The notes beneath the pieces are model-generated. The model saw only the letters and a list, made by a program, of their open reading frames with translations, had not been told where the DNA came from and did no database searches. Below, one piece after another: positions 44,203-53,428 of a stretch of 64,000 nt of DNA. Origin of the DNA: Paraburkholderia rhizosphaerae (GTDB lineage Bacteria; Pseudomonadota; Gammaproteobacteria; Burkholderiales; Burkholderiaceae); the NCBI RefSeq assembly GCF_004366595.1, contig NZ_SORE01000004.1, positions 310,001 through 374,000 of the forward strand, written 5' to 3'. How positions within the stretch are numbered: the first letter of the stretch is position 1; every line of letters begins with the position of its first letter. The translations under genes were made by a program, and so were the position numbers.

Positions 44203-45918
44203 ATGGCGACTAGAAAAATCGACCTGGCGCGACGAGACAGCCTCGTGGCCGTGGTAGGCGCAGGATTGTCGTTAGCCGCGAATGCCGCATCCGAAAACGG
44301 CGGCGGTCCGCGGGAAGCGCCATCGGACACGGTACAAGTACTCGACGACTACGCGTCGCTTAGAGCGTACGAAGGCGCCGCCCGCTCAGTATTTCTGCGG
44401 CACGCCGGAACAGCCGGACTATTCACCGAGCATGAGCAGGATCGCGTCTCGGCCGATGACGGGGGCACGATCATCGTGGCCGCCGACCATCGGCGCTGGA
44501 GGCGGGTTTTCAGCGGCTCAATCGATGTAGCATGGTTCGGCGCGACTGGAAATCCGCAAACAAGTGACCACCGTGCAATCCAGGCCGCCATTGACGCCGC
44601 TTGTGCGCTTTCCGCCGGACCGGTGCTATTGGGAAGAAGCCATGCGTTATCGCATCCGGTTGTTGTCCGACCCGGCGTTTCTCTTATTGGGCGAGGCCCC
44701 GCGTACGCCGGCGGCGAACCTTATAGTGTTATGCCGGGCACCTTTATCAGAGGCCTGCCTGACTTTAATGGCGATGCGTTGTTCCGAGCCGCCATCGCCG
44801 CTCCGGACAACGTGCTCACCGCTGTGCAGTTCGAACAGTTCCGGATCGATCTTTCGCATTGTCGTGCGCACGGCTTTTTGCTGGAGGACGTGTATGACGG
44901 CGTGATTTTCCGCAATATCCATGTGGTGGGGACGCACGAATCGAGGCGCGCGTGCTGGCTAACTACCGGCCACTACGGCCTTGGTCAAACCGCACTCTTT
45001 GAGAATTGCCAATTTCTCGGGAGAAAGGGCTCTCCCGGTAACGTTGCCCCTTTCAGGGCCGATGGCTTGAATGAATCGACATTGGTTAATTGCAAATTTT
45101 TCGGCGCTTCGGGCGGGACCACGGCTAGTACTGGAGCCGCCATTGAACTATCCGGGTGCAGCGGAGTGACATTGCTCAACTGTTCGTATGCGTTCGCTGC
45201 GACCGGAGTATCGATCGAAGATAGTCCACGACGAAAATCATTCGGAATACGAATTCAAGGTGGGACATTCGAATCGCTGACGCATTGCGCGGTGAGAATC
45301 CGCGCCGCGCACGGACGACGGATCGATTCCGTTTCGTTGCGTGATCCAAGATTCTACGATTCTGCATTGACGTTCCCGTTCGCGATCGACATCGACGACG
45401 TTCAAAACGGATACTTTGACACGTCGTTCAAGAAAGCACTCGTCGGCAAAAACGCCGATCAACTGACGATCGCTTCGTGCCGGCAAGCTCTCGTTTCGAG
45501 CGCAGGTACGAACGTTCTCGTGCTTGGCAAACCAGATCGCTCCAGTCATTTCTACGGATTTGGCAGCAATGTTCGCGTGAACGGTGCGGTAGAGGTGGAT
45601 GGAGTTGCAATGCTTGCGGGCGGTATCCGATATCGTTCCCGCGTCCTGAAGGAAAGCAGCCAGCGAATCGACAGTGCCGATACGATCCTGCTGCTCAAGT
45701 GCGATGAGCCGACCCGATTTGCATTGCCGCCATCCCGATCGCAGACCGTTGAATCCGGCCAGGTGCTTTTCTGTAGAAACATCGGGCGATCAGAAGTGAC
45801 GTTGACAGCGGTCGAATCGGATTCAATCGATGAATTACGCGCGGCGGCAATACAGCCGGGCGCGGCCTTGATCCTCGCGAGCGATGCGGCCGGCGGCTGG
45901 TGGAGCGTTCGCGCGTAG
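44203..45918 (+). CDS. Right-handed beta-helix protein (pectate-lyase-like fold)
   Basis: 571 residues from the ATG at 44203, with GAGG upstream. A signal-like hydrophobic stretch (LVAVVGAGLSLAANA) is at about 11-25. VAWFGATGNPQTSDHRAIQAAIDAA near 108-132 is the entry to the beta-helix of the pectate lyase superfamily, and repeated coil-like turns follow to about 450. Proteins of this shape cut or bind acidic polysaccharides. It is divergent from the Wzy-like gene, so a role in trimming or anchoring the polymer made there is plausible. It could also be phage-derived, as tailspikes share the fold. Confidence 0.75.
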   Translation: MATRKIDLARRDSLVAVVGAGLSLAANAASENGGGPREAPSDTVQVLDDYASLRAYEGAARSVFLRHAGTAGLFTEHEQDRVSADDGGTIIVAADHRRWRRVFSGSIDVAWFGATGNPQTSDHRAIQAAIDAACALSAGPVLLGRSHALSHPVVVRPGVSLIGRGPAYAGGEPYSVMPGTFIRGLPDFNGDALFRAAIAAPDNVLTAVQFEQFRIDLSHCRAHGFLLEDVYDGVIFRNIHVVGTHESRRACWLTTGHYGLGQTALFENCQFLGRKGSPGNVAPFRADGLNESTLVNCKFFGASGGTTASTGAAIELSGCSGVTLLNCSYAFAATGVSIEDSPRRKSFGIRIQGGTFESLTHCAVRIRAAHGRRIDSVSLRDPRFYDSALTFPFAIDIDDVQNGYFDTSFKKALVGKNADQLTIASCRQALVSSAGTNVLVLGKPDRSSHFYGFGSNVRVNGAVEVDGVAMLAGGIRYRSRVLKESSQRIDSADTILLLKCDEPTRFALPPSRSQTVESGQVLFCRNIGRSEVTLTAVESDSIDELRAAAIQPGAALILASDAAGGWWSVRA

Positions 45919-45970
45919 CTACGATCGACGCAACGGAATGGCCGCGAAAACCGCGAAGCCGATTCTGAAA

Positions 45971-46008
45971 ACAAAAACGCCGTTCCGAATTTCATATTCT
46001 GGGACGGC
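45971..46008 (-). terminator. Terminator after tRNA-His
   Basis: On the minus strand a stem of GCCGTCCC with GGAACGGC (one G-T pair) is followed by GTTTTTGTTTT. It lies 38 bases downstream of the tRNA gene. Confidence 0.7.
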
Positions 46009-46045
46009 CCGTCTCGCGCGAATGCTGGTCACTGCGGAATTCTCT

Positions 46046-46122
46046 TGGGGTGGCTGATGGGACTCGAACCCACGACGACAGGAATCACAATCCTGGACTC
46101 TACCAACTGAGCTACAGCCACC
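46046..46122 (-). tRNA. tRNA-His (GTG)
   Basis: Cloverleaf read on the minus strand. The 5' GGTGGCTG acceptor pairs with CAGCCACC, with the extra G-1 paired to C73 that marks tRNA-His. The anticodon loop is ATTGTGATT with GTG. GGTTCGAGTCC forms the T-arm, and the CCA end is encoded. The 3' end faces the transferred-looking Wzy/beta-helix pair. Confidence 0.97.
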
Positions 46123-46249
46123 ACTGGAACATCTATTTGGCTCGCCAGAACTGGCTTGCCGATGAAGAAGCGAGATTATACAAACACGATCTGCGTTTGC
46201 CTAGCCCTTATTCGAACATTTCGATTGCGTCGCTTTGCGCCGCCTCGCG

Positions 46250-47248
46250 TTAGATCAGTTCCGCGGGTTCGCGCAGATGCTGTCGCGCTTCATCGAAGAT
46301 CGACAGATCGCGTGCCGCGAGCTTGCGGTTATCGGACAGCACACGCCGCCAGCCGCGCGCGCCGGCCTCGCCGCGATACAGCCCGAGCGCATGCCGCGTG
46401 ATCGCGCCGAGATACGTGCCGCGTGCGAGCTCGGCCGCACAGTAGTCGATCAGCTTCGCTTCGACTTCTTCGCGCGTCGGCACCGCTTCGGTCGAGCCAT
46501 AGAAGCGCGCATCGACGCCCGCGAGCACGTAAGGATTGTGATAAGCCTCGCGCCCGAGCATCACACCGTCGACATGCTCCAAATGCAACGCGACTTCGTC
46601 GAGCGTCTTGATACCGCCATTAATGATGATCTCGAGATCCGGAAAATCGCGCTTCAACCGATACGCGTATTCGTATTTGAGCGGCGGAATCTCGCGATTC
46701 TCCTTCGGGCTCAGGCCTTTCAGAATTGCGTTGCGCGCATGCACGATAAACACGCGGCAACCTGCATCGGCAATGGTCCCGACGAAATCGCGCACGAACT
46801 CATAGTGCTCGACTGCATCGACGCCGATCCGATGCTTGACGGTAACCGGCACCGACACCGCGTCGCGCATCGCCTTGACACAGTCTGCAACGAGTTGCGG
46901 CTCGTTCATCAGACACGCACCGAACGCACCGCGCTGCACGCGCTCCGATGGGCAGCCGCAGTTCAGGTTGATTTCGTCGTAGCCCCACTGTTCGCCCAGG
47001 CGCGCCGAGTGCGCGAGGTCGTCGCGCTCGCTGCCGCCCAGCTGCAGCGCGACCGGCGCCTCGTCTGCGGTAAACGCAAGATGGCGCGCAACGTCGCCGT
47101 GAATCAGCGCGCCGGTGGTGACCATCTCGGTGTACAGCCATGTATGGCGCGAAATCGCGCGATGAAATGAACGGCAGTGACGATCCGTCCAGTCCATCAT
47201 CGGCGCAACACTGACCCGACGAGGACTCACGATAGAACCTGAAAGCAT
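46250..47248 (-). CDS. dusA: tRNA-dihydrouridine synthase A
   Basis: 332 residues. The TIM barrel starts VSVAPMMDWTDRHCR, has NLNCGCPSERVQ with the catalytic Cys near 97-99, and VKHRIGVD near 137-144 and INGGIKT near 214-220 for FMN and substrate binding. DusA reduces U20 and U20a of tRNAs. The ATG at 47248 lacks an obvious ribosome binding site; the frame is open upstream to 47581 without homology. The length is the usual one. Confidence 0.95.
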   Translation of the reverse strand: MLSGSIVSPRRVSVAPMMDWTDRHCRSFHRAISRHTWLYTEMVTTGALIHGDVARHLAFTADEAPVALQLGGSERDDLAHSARLGEQWGYDEINLNCGCPSERVQRGAFGACLMNEPQLVADCVKAMRDAVSVPVTVKHRIGVDAVEHYEFVRDFVGTIADAGCRVFIVHARNAILKGLSPKENREIPPLKYEYAYRLKRDFPDLEIIINGGIKTLDEVALHLEHVDGVMLGREAYHNPYVLAGVDARFYGSTEAVPTREEVEAKLIDYCAAELARGTYLGAITRHALGLYRGEAGARGWRRVLSDNRKLAARDLSIFDEARQHLREPAELI

Positions 47249-47570
47249 GGGGAAACGGTGACAGAAGAAGCGGAACCAACTGTTGATTTTACCGCAGCCT
47301 TGCAAAAAGACCCTTACGGGACCCGCGTCCCCAACCCGAAATCTCTCAATTATTGGATAGCGTTTTGTCGGAATATTGTCACGGATGCTCCACAACCCGC
47401 GCCAGGTAAGGCCGAGGGATTGTTTCGATTGACAGAATAGTAATTTCGAGATATCGAGCACAAATTTGCGATAGTAAGGGTATACACTGCGCCTCAACGA
47501 TGTCGCAGCAACCTTTCGCAAAGCACTTACGCGACGTCTTCCTGAATCGAAACTTATTGGAGTTGTCACC
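47249..47570. other. Intergenic region between divergent genes
   Basis: 322 bases between dusA and the small exported protein, AT-richer in its right half. It should hold both promoters. No RNA gene is seen. Confidence 0.5.
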
Positions 47571-47855
47571 ATGAAGACCAAACTGATCGCAGCTGTCCTG
47601 ATCGCCGCTTCCGCCGCTGTTGCCGCACCTGCATTCGCAAGCGGCTACGGTCCGGCACCGTTCTACCGTCCGACCGTCGGCGCACCGGCGTCGCAACGTG
47701 GCCAGAGCGAACAAACGCTGGCCGCTGAACAACAGCAAATCAACGACAGCACGACCGCCTACGGTGGCGTGCACTCCGGCGATACGCAAGCCGGTAGCCG
47801 CGCTTCGCAAACGACGACGCAAGGCGCCGGCGAGCCGATTTTCAAGGGCCACTAA
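47571..47855 (+). CDS. Small exported protein
   Basis: 94 residues. A clear Sec signal (MKTKLIAAVLIAASAAVAAPAFA) is followed by a hydrophilic Gln/Ser/Thr-rich tail with no fold that I recognise. It resembles the many short DUF4148-type periplasmic proteins of Burkholderia. GGAG precedes the ATG, and a very strong terminator follows, so it is a single-gene transcript, probably abundant. Confidence 0.82.
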   Translation: MKTKLIAAVLIAASAAVAAPAFASGYGPAPFYRPTVGAPASQRGQSEQTLAAEQQQINDSTTAYGGVHSGDTQAGSRASQTTTQGAGEPIFKGH

Positions 47856-47894
47856 GCCAGTCCAGCGGGCAGCAGTCGCCCGCTCGCAGTCAGT

Positions 47895-47932
47895 AAAAAA
47901 ACCGGGCGTTCGAATCGAACGCCCGGTTTTTT
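47895..47932. terminator. Bidirectional Rho-independent terminator
   Basis: A long perfect stem (AACCGGGCGTTCGA and its complement) is flanked by an A-run on the left and a T-run on the right. It serves the exported-protein gene and the convergent hypothetical gene. Confidence 0.95.
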
Positions 47933-47946
47933 GTCCGTTCGCCGCG

Positions 47947-48189
47947 TTAACCCGGCAAACCGTTGTCGATCACGTCGCGCGCGGCACGAAGCGCGGCTTG
48001 CGCGGCCGCGCGTTCGGTCGACCAGAAGCCGTCGATCGGCACAAGACGCCAGTCGAGCGCGACGACACCGCCGGTCAATATCCTGAAGTGCGCTTTCACG
48101 CCGGTCAGCACCTGCTCGACCGCGACTTCGATGTCGTAATCCTTATAACGCTCCTGATAGTCGCCCATGTCGAGCCCGTTCGGCTCCAT
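47947..48189 (-). CDS. Conserved hypothetical small protein
   Basis: 80 residues. It starts MEPNGLDMGDYQERYKDYDI and ends with a helix STERAAAQAALRAARDVID. AAGGAG precedes the ATG. The layout (short beta sheet then one helix with alternating Ala/Arg) is also seen in the protein at 57103-57384, a possible distant relative. No function is known to me. Confidence 0.75.
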   Translation of the reverse strand: MEPNGLDMGDYQERYKDYDIEVAVEQVLTGVKAHFRILTGGVVALDWRLVPIDGFWSTERAAAQAALRAARDVIDNGLPG

Positions 48190-48252
48190 GTCCGGCTCCT
48201 TGCATGCGGCATACGCCGCGCCGATCAGTCGTCAGACGGGCAACCGCTCGCG

Positions 48253-48453
48253 TTAGTCGCAATCGCCCGACAGGTACTTTCTGCCGTCGCAGGTAATCTC
48301 GACGCCGTCGCCTCGTCCGGCTTTCGCGACGAGGCCTGCGCCCAGCAATTCCGCGACCACCGGCGGCGGGACCGGCGCAGATGCCGCGCCAGCCTGCATG
48401 TCGTTCAGATGCCGCAACGTATCAATCGCATCGGGACTCAAAGCCTTCATCAT
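48253..48453 (-). CDS. Hypothetical protein
   Basis: 66 residues from the ATG at 48453, selected by GGAGG five bases upstream; a longer frame to 48486 is less likely. The sequence LSPDAIDTLRHLNDMQ, then VVAELLGAGLVAKAGRGDGVEIT, looks like a winged-helix fragment. The cellular role is unknown. Confidence 0.7.
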   Translation of the reverse strand: MMKALSPDAIDTLRHLNDMQAGAASAPVPPPVVAELLGAGLVAKAGRGDGVEITCDGRKYLSGDCD

Positions 48454-48690
48454 CGCAACCTCCGCAAGCTGAGAATCGGCCTTCATTCAGGCCTTCGTTC
48501 ATCATCGTTGCCCGATTCATGCTAGCACTTCCTGCGAAGATTGCAGGGGCGTCTGAAGGGATTGCGAGTTATGCATCGAAGCGTTCGCCGCGCCCCCGAT
48601 GCGGCACGCGGCGTGCGGGACAAACTAGCGCCGCAGCGCCATCCGCGCAATGCAAAGAGAATGGCAATAGAGTGAAGCCTGGGAGGATTG

Positions 48691-48987
48691 ATGAACGGAT
48701 TGAAAGCGAACGGATTGAAAGCGATACCGACGGCGGTCACATCTGCCGCGCTGCTGGCTGCGCTCGCACTGGCATGCGTCACGGCATCGGCGCAAAACGC
48801 GCCCCCACAACATGCGCCGTTGCAAAGTTCGCCCGCACCGGACACGGGTGCATCGATGGTCAAGCCGCCCGCGCAGGCATCAGGCGGCTCGAACAACCCG
48901 GACAATATGCCCGTCAAGAAACCGCGCAAGCCGACCAACGACAGGATGATGCATCCGCCGCCGGCTAGCGCGGCCAACGCGAAATAA
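48691..48987 (+). CDS. Small exported protein, Pro-rich
   Basis: 98 residues from the ATG at 48691 with GGGAGG upstream. A doubled N-terminal segment (NGLKANGLKAI) precedes a signal-like helix with cleavage near ASAQN. The mature part is Pro/Ala/Asn-rich and disordered. No family is recognised. It is a single gene. Confidence 0.65.
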   Translation: MNGLKANGLKAIPTAVTSAALLAALALACVTASAQNAPPQHAPLQSSPAPDTGASMVKPPAQASGGSNNPDNMPVKKPRKPTNDRMMHPPPASAANAK

Positions 48988-49028
48988 GCACGCCGCCCCG
49001 GCAACCTTAAGCACCGGCGCGTAACCGG

Positions 49029-49244
49029 TCAAAGTCGTGCGATCGACACCTCGGTCGACTTCACGAGCGCGACGACCTCGGCGCCCGGCACCAGTTCGAG
49101 CTCATCGATCGAACGCGTAGTGATCACCGACGTGACGATACCGAACGGCGTCTCGACGTCGACCTCCGACACGACCGGGCCGCGAATAATCTCCTTGATC
49201 CTGCCTTTGAACTGATTGCGTACGTTGATGGCGGCAATACTCAT
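49029..49244 (-). CDS. Molbindin (molybdopterin-binding Mop/TOBE domain protein)
   Basis: 71 residues. A single Mop domain, MSIAAINVRNQFKGRIKEI with SVITTRSIDELELVPGAEVVALVKST, binds molybdate or tungstate oxyanions. GGAG lies upstream of the ATG at 49244. It is 57 bases after ssuB on the same strand, so it may be part of the ssu transcript. Mop genes in sulfur operons are reported in several proteobacteria; a link to sulfonate use is inference. Confidence 0.9.
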   Translation of the reverse strand: MSIAAINVRNQFKGRIKEIIRGPVVSEVDVETPFGIVTSVITTRSIDELELVPGAEVVALVKSTEVSIARL

Positions 49245-49300
49245 GCGAGTAGCTCCAAAAGAAAATCGATCAATCGAATCGGACATGGATGGTCCAGCGT

Positions 49301-50368
49301 CTAGACAGCCCAGCGGATTGACGTCGGCCGCGCGGGCGGCGTGGAAATCGACTTGCCCTCCGCCGCGCCCCGCGTGGGCGCGGCGAGCGCACCATCGTCG
49401 ACCTCGCGTCTGAGCACCTGCCGCAGCACACGGTCTTCGAGGCTTGCAAAGGCCGCCGACGCGCGTTCGCGCGGCCGCGCAAGCGGCACCGGCAAATCGA
49501 GCGCAATGCGCCCTTCGTCGATCAGCAGAACCCGATCGGCCAGTGCGACGGCCTCATGCACGTCGTGCGTGACGAGCAGCGCGGTGAAACGATGTTCGCG
49601 CCACAAGCGCTCGATCAGTGCGTGCATTTCGATGCGCGTCAGCGCATCGAGCGCGCCAAGCGGTTCATCGAGCAGCAGCAATTGCGGTCGATGAACCAGC
49701 GCGCGAGCCAGCGCGACACGTTGACGCTGACCGCCGGACAGTTGCGCGGGCCAGTCGTTCGCACGCTCGATCAGCCCGACTTCGGCCAGCACCGCGCGCG
49801 CATCGTCCCGCGCGCCACGCGACAGACCCAGCATCACGTTTTGCAGCACGGTCTTCCACGGCAACAGCCGCGCGTCCTGAAACATGATGCGCGTATCGAA
49901 GCGCGCGCGCTGCGATGCGCTGTGCGATACGTCACCTTCGGCGGGTCGCTTGTCGACGGTACCGGCGGTCGGTGCCTCGAGGCCGGCGACCAGACGCAGC
50001 AACGTCGACTTCCCGCAACCGCTGCGTCCGACGATCGATACAAAGCTGCCGCGTTTGATCGACAGATCGAGATCCGCGAGCACCGTGCGCGTACCGTACT
50101 GTTTGCGCACCCCGCGCAACTCGACCGAATCGTCTTCGCTGCGCCGCTCGCTGTGTTCGCGCAGCGCCGTGCGATAGGCCGACGCGATCCGCCGATCGCA
50201 GCCGGGCGTCCCTGCGGGCGTACCCGCTGCTGGACGTGCATGCGCCGCCGAACCCGCCGCGTGCGCGTGTCCCGGATCGGCTTCGCGTGTACGCTCCTCT
50301 TCGAGTTCGACGTCGAGATCCACGCCCGCCAAGCCGTTGAACGACGTCGAAAAGCCTGTCGTACTCAT
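49301..50368 (-). CDS. ssuB: Aliphatic sulfonate ABC transporter ATP-binding protein
   Basis: 355 residues. The N-terminal extension of about 80 residues is longer than usual. Walker [10 protein letters not shown] at 114-122, signature [15 protein letters not shown] near 215-229, and Walker [21 protein letters not shown] follow. It drives import of alkanesulfonates with SsuC. The start overlaps the ssuC stop (ATGA). Confidence 0.92.
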   Translation of the reverse strand: MSTTGFSTSFNGLAGVDLDVELEEERTREADPGHAHAAGSAAHARPAAGTPAGTPGCDRRIASAYRTALREHSERRSEDDSVELRGVRKQYGTRTVLADLDLSIKRGSFVSIVGRSGCGKSTLLRLVAGLEAPTAGTVDKRPAEGDVSHSASQRARFDTRIMFQDARLLPWKTVLQNVMLGLSRGARDDARAVLAEVGLIERANDWPAQLSGGQRQRVALARALVHRPQLLLLDEPLGALDALTRIEMHALIERLWREHRFTALLVTHDVHEAVALADRVLLIDEGRIALDLPVPLARPRERASAAFASLEDRVLRQVLRREVDDGALAAPTRGAAEGKSISTPPARPTSIRWAV

Positions 50369-51177
50369 ATCTTCGTCCCTCGTTGATAAGCGGGATGCCA
50401 GCGCAGCGTGACGCTTTCAATCCCCTTCGCGAGCAGGTCCGCGAGCTTGCCGAGCGCCGCATACAGCAGAATGCCGACGACCACCACATCGGTTTGCAGA
50501 AACTCGCGCGCGTTCATCGTCATATAGCCGATGCCCGACTGCGATGAGATCGTCTCCGCGACGATCAGCGTGACCCACATCAGCCCGAACGCGAAACGCA
50601 CACCAACCAGAATGGAGGGCAGCGCGCCGGGCAAAATCACATTGCGATAGAGCGCGAAGCCCTTCACGCCATAGCTGCGCGCCATCTCGATCAGATTCGC
50701 GTCGACCGAACGGATGCCATGGAACGTGTTCACGTAGATCGGAAAGAACACACCGAGCGCGACCAGAAACACCTTCGCCTCTTCCTCGATGCCGAACCAC
50801 AGAATGACAAGCGGAATCATCGCGAGCGCGGGGATATTGCGGATCATCTGCACGGTCGAGTCGAGCGCGACTTCGGCAGGCCTGAAGAGCCCGGTTGCGA
50901 GCCCGAGTGCGAACCCCACACCGCCGCCGAACGCAAAGCCCGACACCGCGCGCCATGTACTGACTTTCACGTTGGCCCACATGTCGCCGGAGCGGATCAG
51001 CGACCACGCGGCTCTCACGACCGCCAGCGGTTCGGGCAGCACGCGCGTCGACAGCGCGCCGCATTTCGCTGCGAACTCCCAGGCGAGCAGGATCGCGAGC
51101 GGCACGAGCCACGGCGCGATACGCCGGCCATACGATGCGGCGAAGCCGCGTGCTTCACTGGCCATAACGATAGACAT
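50365..51177 (-). CDS. ssuC: Aliphatic sulfonate ABC transporter permease
   Basis: 270 residues with six membrane segments and the EAA loop ([25 protein letters not shown] near 170-195). The ATG at 51177 has GGAGG upstream; the frame is open upstream only into the ssuD gene. It lies between ssuD and ssuB in the ssuDCB order. Confidence 0.94.
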   Translation of the reverse strand: MSIVMASEARGFAASYGRRIAPWLVPLAILLAWEFAAKCGALSTRVLPEPLAVVRAAWSLIRSGDMWANVKVSTWRAVSGFAFGGGVGFALGLATGLFRPAEVALDSTVQMIRNIPALAMIPLVILWFGIEEEAKVFLVALGVFFPIYVNTFHGIRSVDANLIEMARSYGVKGFALYRNVILPGALPSILVGVRFAFGLMWVTLIVAETISSQSGIGYMTMNAREFLQTDVVVVGILLYAALGKLADLLAKGIESVTLRWHPAYQRGTKI

Positions 51178-51194
51178 CGACGTGTCCTCCCCGC

Positions 51195-52352
51195 TCAGCT
51201 TTGCGCAGCCTGCGGCGCATAGTGGTTGCCGACGATCTCGCCGAACGGCCCCGACAACGGACCGCTCACGCTCGCACGTTGCCGTCCCGGCAACAGCGGA
51301 AACACCAGTTCGGCGAAGCGATACGACTCTTCCAGATGCGGATAGCCGGACAGAATGAACGTGTCGATCCCGAGCGATGCATACTCGTTCATCCGCTCGG
51401 CGACCTGCTGCGCACTGCCGACCAGCGCGGTGCCCGCGCCGCCGCGCACGAGGCCGACGCCGGCCCACAGGTTCGGATACACCTCGAGCTCCTCGCGGCC
51501 GCCGCGCTTGCCGCCGTGTAGCGCGGCCATGCGGCGCTGCCCTTCCGAATCCATCTTCGCGAACGACGCCTGCGCGCGTGCAATCGTTTCGTCGTCGAGC
51601 TTGCTGATCAGTTTGTCGGCGGCGGCCCATGCTTCATCTTCGGTTTCACGCACGATCACATGCAAACGAATCCCGAAGCGGATTTGCCGGCCATGCTGAG
51701 CCGCGCGCCGGCGAATTTCCGCGATCTTCCGTTCGACCGCGGCGGGCGGTTCACCCCACGTCAGATACGTATCGATATGCTCGCCGGCGACTTCGTACGC
51801 GGCCGGCGACGAGCCGCCGAACCATAACGGCGGATGCGGTTCCTGCACCGGCGGATAGAGCAGCTTGCCGCCCTTCGACTTCAAATGCTTGCCGACAAAG
51901 TCGAGCGACTCGTTGCGATGCGCGCCTGTCAGCAGACCGCGCCAGATGCGCAGAAACTCGTCGGTGATCTCATAGCGCGTGTCGTGATCGACGAACAGGC
52001 CGTCGCCTTCCAGTTCGGCCGTGTCACCACCGGTCACGACGTTGATCAGCAGCCGCCCGCCGGAGAGCCGGTCGAAGGTCGCCGCCATGCGCGCCGACAG
52101 ACCCGGCGATGCGATGCCGGGACGAATCGCGACGAGGAACTTGAGCCTGCGCGTCACCGGGATCAGGCTCGATGCGACGACCCACGCGTCTTCGCACGAG
52201 CGGCCGGTCGGCAGCAGCACGCCTTCGTAGCCGAGCGTGTCCGCCGCGCTCGCGATTTGCTGGAAATAGCTGTAGTCCGCCGCGCGTGCGCCGTCCGACG
52301 TGCCGAGATAACGGGTATCGCCGTGCGTGGGAATGAACCAGAACACGTTCAT
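51195..52352 (-). CDS. ssuD: FMNH2-dependent alkanesulfonate monooxygenase
   Basis: 385 residues of the bacterial luciferase-like family. Segments [40 protein letters not shown] and [13 protein letters not shown] are SsuD hallmarks. It splits alkanesulfonates to aldehyde and sulfite using FMNH2 from SsuE and oxygen. SsuE is not encoded nearby. AGGAG precedes the ATG at 52352. Confidence 0.96.
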   Translation of the reverse strand: MNVFWFIPTHGDTRYLGTSDGARAADYSYFQQIASAADTLGYEGVLLPTGRSCEDAWVVASSLIPVTRRLKFLVAIRPGIASPGLSARMAATFDRLSGGRLLINVVTGGDTAELEGDGLFVDHDTRYEITDEFLRIWRGLLTGAHRNESLDFVGKHLKSKGGKLLYPPVQEPHPPLWFGGSSPAAYEVAGEHIDTYLTWGEPPAAVERKIAEIRRRAAQHGRQIRFGIRLHVIVRETEDEAWAAADKLISKLDDETIARAQASFAKMDSEGQRRMAALHGGKRGGREELEVYPNLWAGVGLVRGGAGTALVGSAQQVAERMNEYASLGIDTFILSGYPHLEESYRFAELVFPLLPGRQRASVSGPLSGPFGEIVGNHYAPQAAQS

Positions 52353-52894
52353 CTGATGCTCCTGCCTGTGCCAGATCAAGGGGTTGAATGTTGTGCGCGG
52401 CCGGGACGTCCGTCAGTGCGCGGCCCGCGCAATACGCGAGCACGCCCGGACCGCGCGCCGCGCGGTGCATCGGTCAAACATGGGTCAAGCGTGTTAAGGG
52501 AAGAAAGCGGGAGAAAGCGTCGCGCTAACAGTGCAGCCGCAAGCACGCGTGCGCGCCGGCCATCCTTGCGTGGTTGAGTATCGGACAGGACATCGCGACT
52601 GTTTCCCTCGAGAAAAGCGCGCATCGGCTGCGCAGCATCGAAATCGAAGATGGCGCAACGCCATCTGCATCGGAAAACAGTCTATGGAGCGGGCTGCGGG
52701 ATTAGAACGATTTTTTTGAGCTTAGGTTTTCGGCATTCGTGATTTGACCGACATCGCGCAATGCAAATGCCACGTGAGCGGGTGTTGTTGCGACACCATG
52801 CACGTCGAATTGTCGAGCGCCGTCGATATAATGACGCACGTTTTCCGACAATCCCGCATGGCCGCGCCGGCCTTGCCTCTCGCGTGTGCGATAG
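52353..52894. other. Long intergenic region upstream of ssuD
   Basis: 542 bases between divergent genes. It holds a hairpin at 52649-52665 (GATGGCG-CAA-CGCCATC) and a T-run near 52713. No gene can be supported. ssuE and ssuA, which often precede ssuD, are missing here. The ssu promoter and its CysB/Cbl site should lie in the right part. Confidence 0.5.
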
Positions 52895-53320
52895 ATGCAA
52901 AAACTCATTCTGCCGTTCGTGTCCGGATTTCTCGCGTCGCTGTTTTTCCATGATGCGACGCTGGCGCTGTTGCACGCGGCCGGCACGATCGACGTAAGCG
53001 GCTTTTCGACCGCTCCATTCGCGCCGCTCGGTATACCGGAATTTATCGCAAACGCGATCTGGAGCGCGGTATGGGGCGTGCTGATGGCGTGGCTGCTGCG
53101 CGTGTCGCCGGAACGGAGCGCGCCTTGGGTGCCCGCGTTTGTGTTCGGCGGCATCGTATTGACGGCGGGCACGGTGTTCGTCGTCGATCCGATTCGCGGC
53201 ATCTGGCCCACCGGCAACATGCTGCCAAGACTGGCGGTCGACTTTGCCGCGAATGCGATGTGGGGCTGGGGTGCGCTGGTGTTCATGCGCGCGTTCATGG
53301 CGCGCGACGGCGAAGCGTAA
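52895..53320 (+). CDS. Membrane protein of unknown function
   Basis: 141 residues with four membrane helices, ending in a short charged tail. LPFVSGFLASLFFHDATLALLHAAG with PEFIANAIWSAVWGVLMAWLL suggests a small integral membrane family found in Burkholderia. The role is unknown. No ribosome binding site is clear at this ATG. Confidence 0.7.
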   Translation: MQKLILPFVSGFLASLFFHDATLALLHAAGTIDVSGFSTAPFAPLGIPEFIANAIWSAVWGVLMAWLLRVSPERSAPWVPAFVFGGIVLTAGTVFVVDPIRGIWPTGNMLPRLAVDFAANAMWGWGALVFMRAFMARDGEA

Positions 53321-53332
53321 GCGACTCGCGGG

Positions 53333-53368
53333 GGTTGGCTCGGAGGTTGGCTCGGGGGTTGGCGCTTG
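53333..53368. repeat. Three 12-bp tandem repeats
   Basis: GGTTGGCTCGGA, GGTTGGCTCGGG and GGTTGGCGCTTG follow directly after the membrane-protein gene. Confidence 0.75.
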
Positions 53369-53428
53369 CCGGTCCGCTTGCCGCGTGAGCCAATGCGTGC
53401 ACTTTCGCGTGCACGCTCACCGCGCAAT

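Noticed and set aside
52376..52624. 82-codon frame upstream of ssuD as a hidden ssuE or ssuA
   Set aside because: No flavin reductase or binding-protein motif; composition is typical of noncoding GC-rich DNA.
52702..53427. 241-codon open frame antisense to the membrane protein at 52895
   Set aside because: No motif, low-complexity repeats (PPSQPPSQPP) and no start signal.
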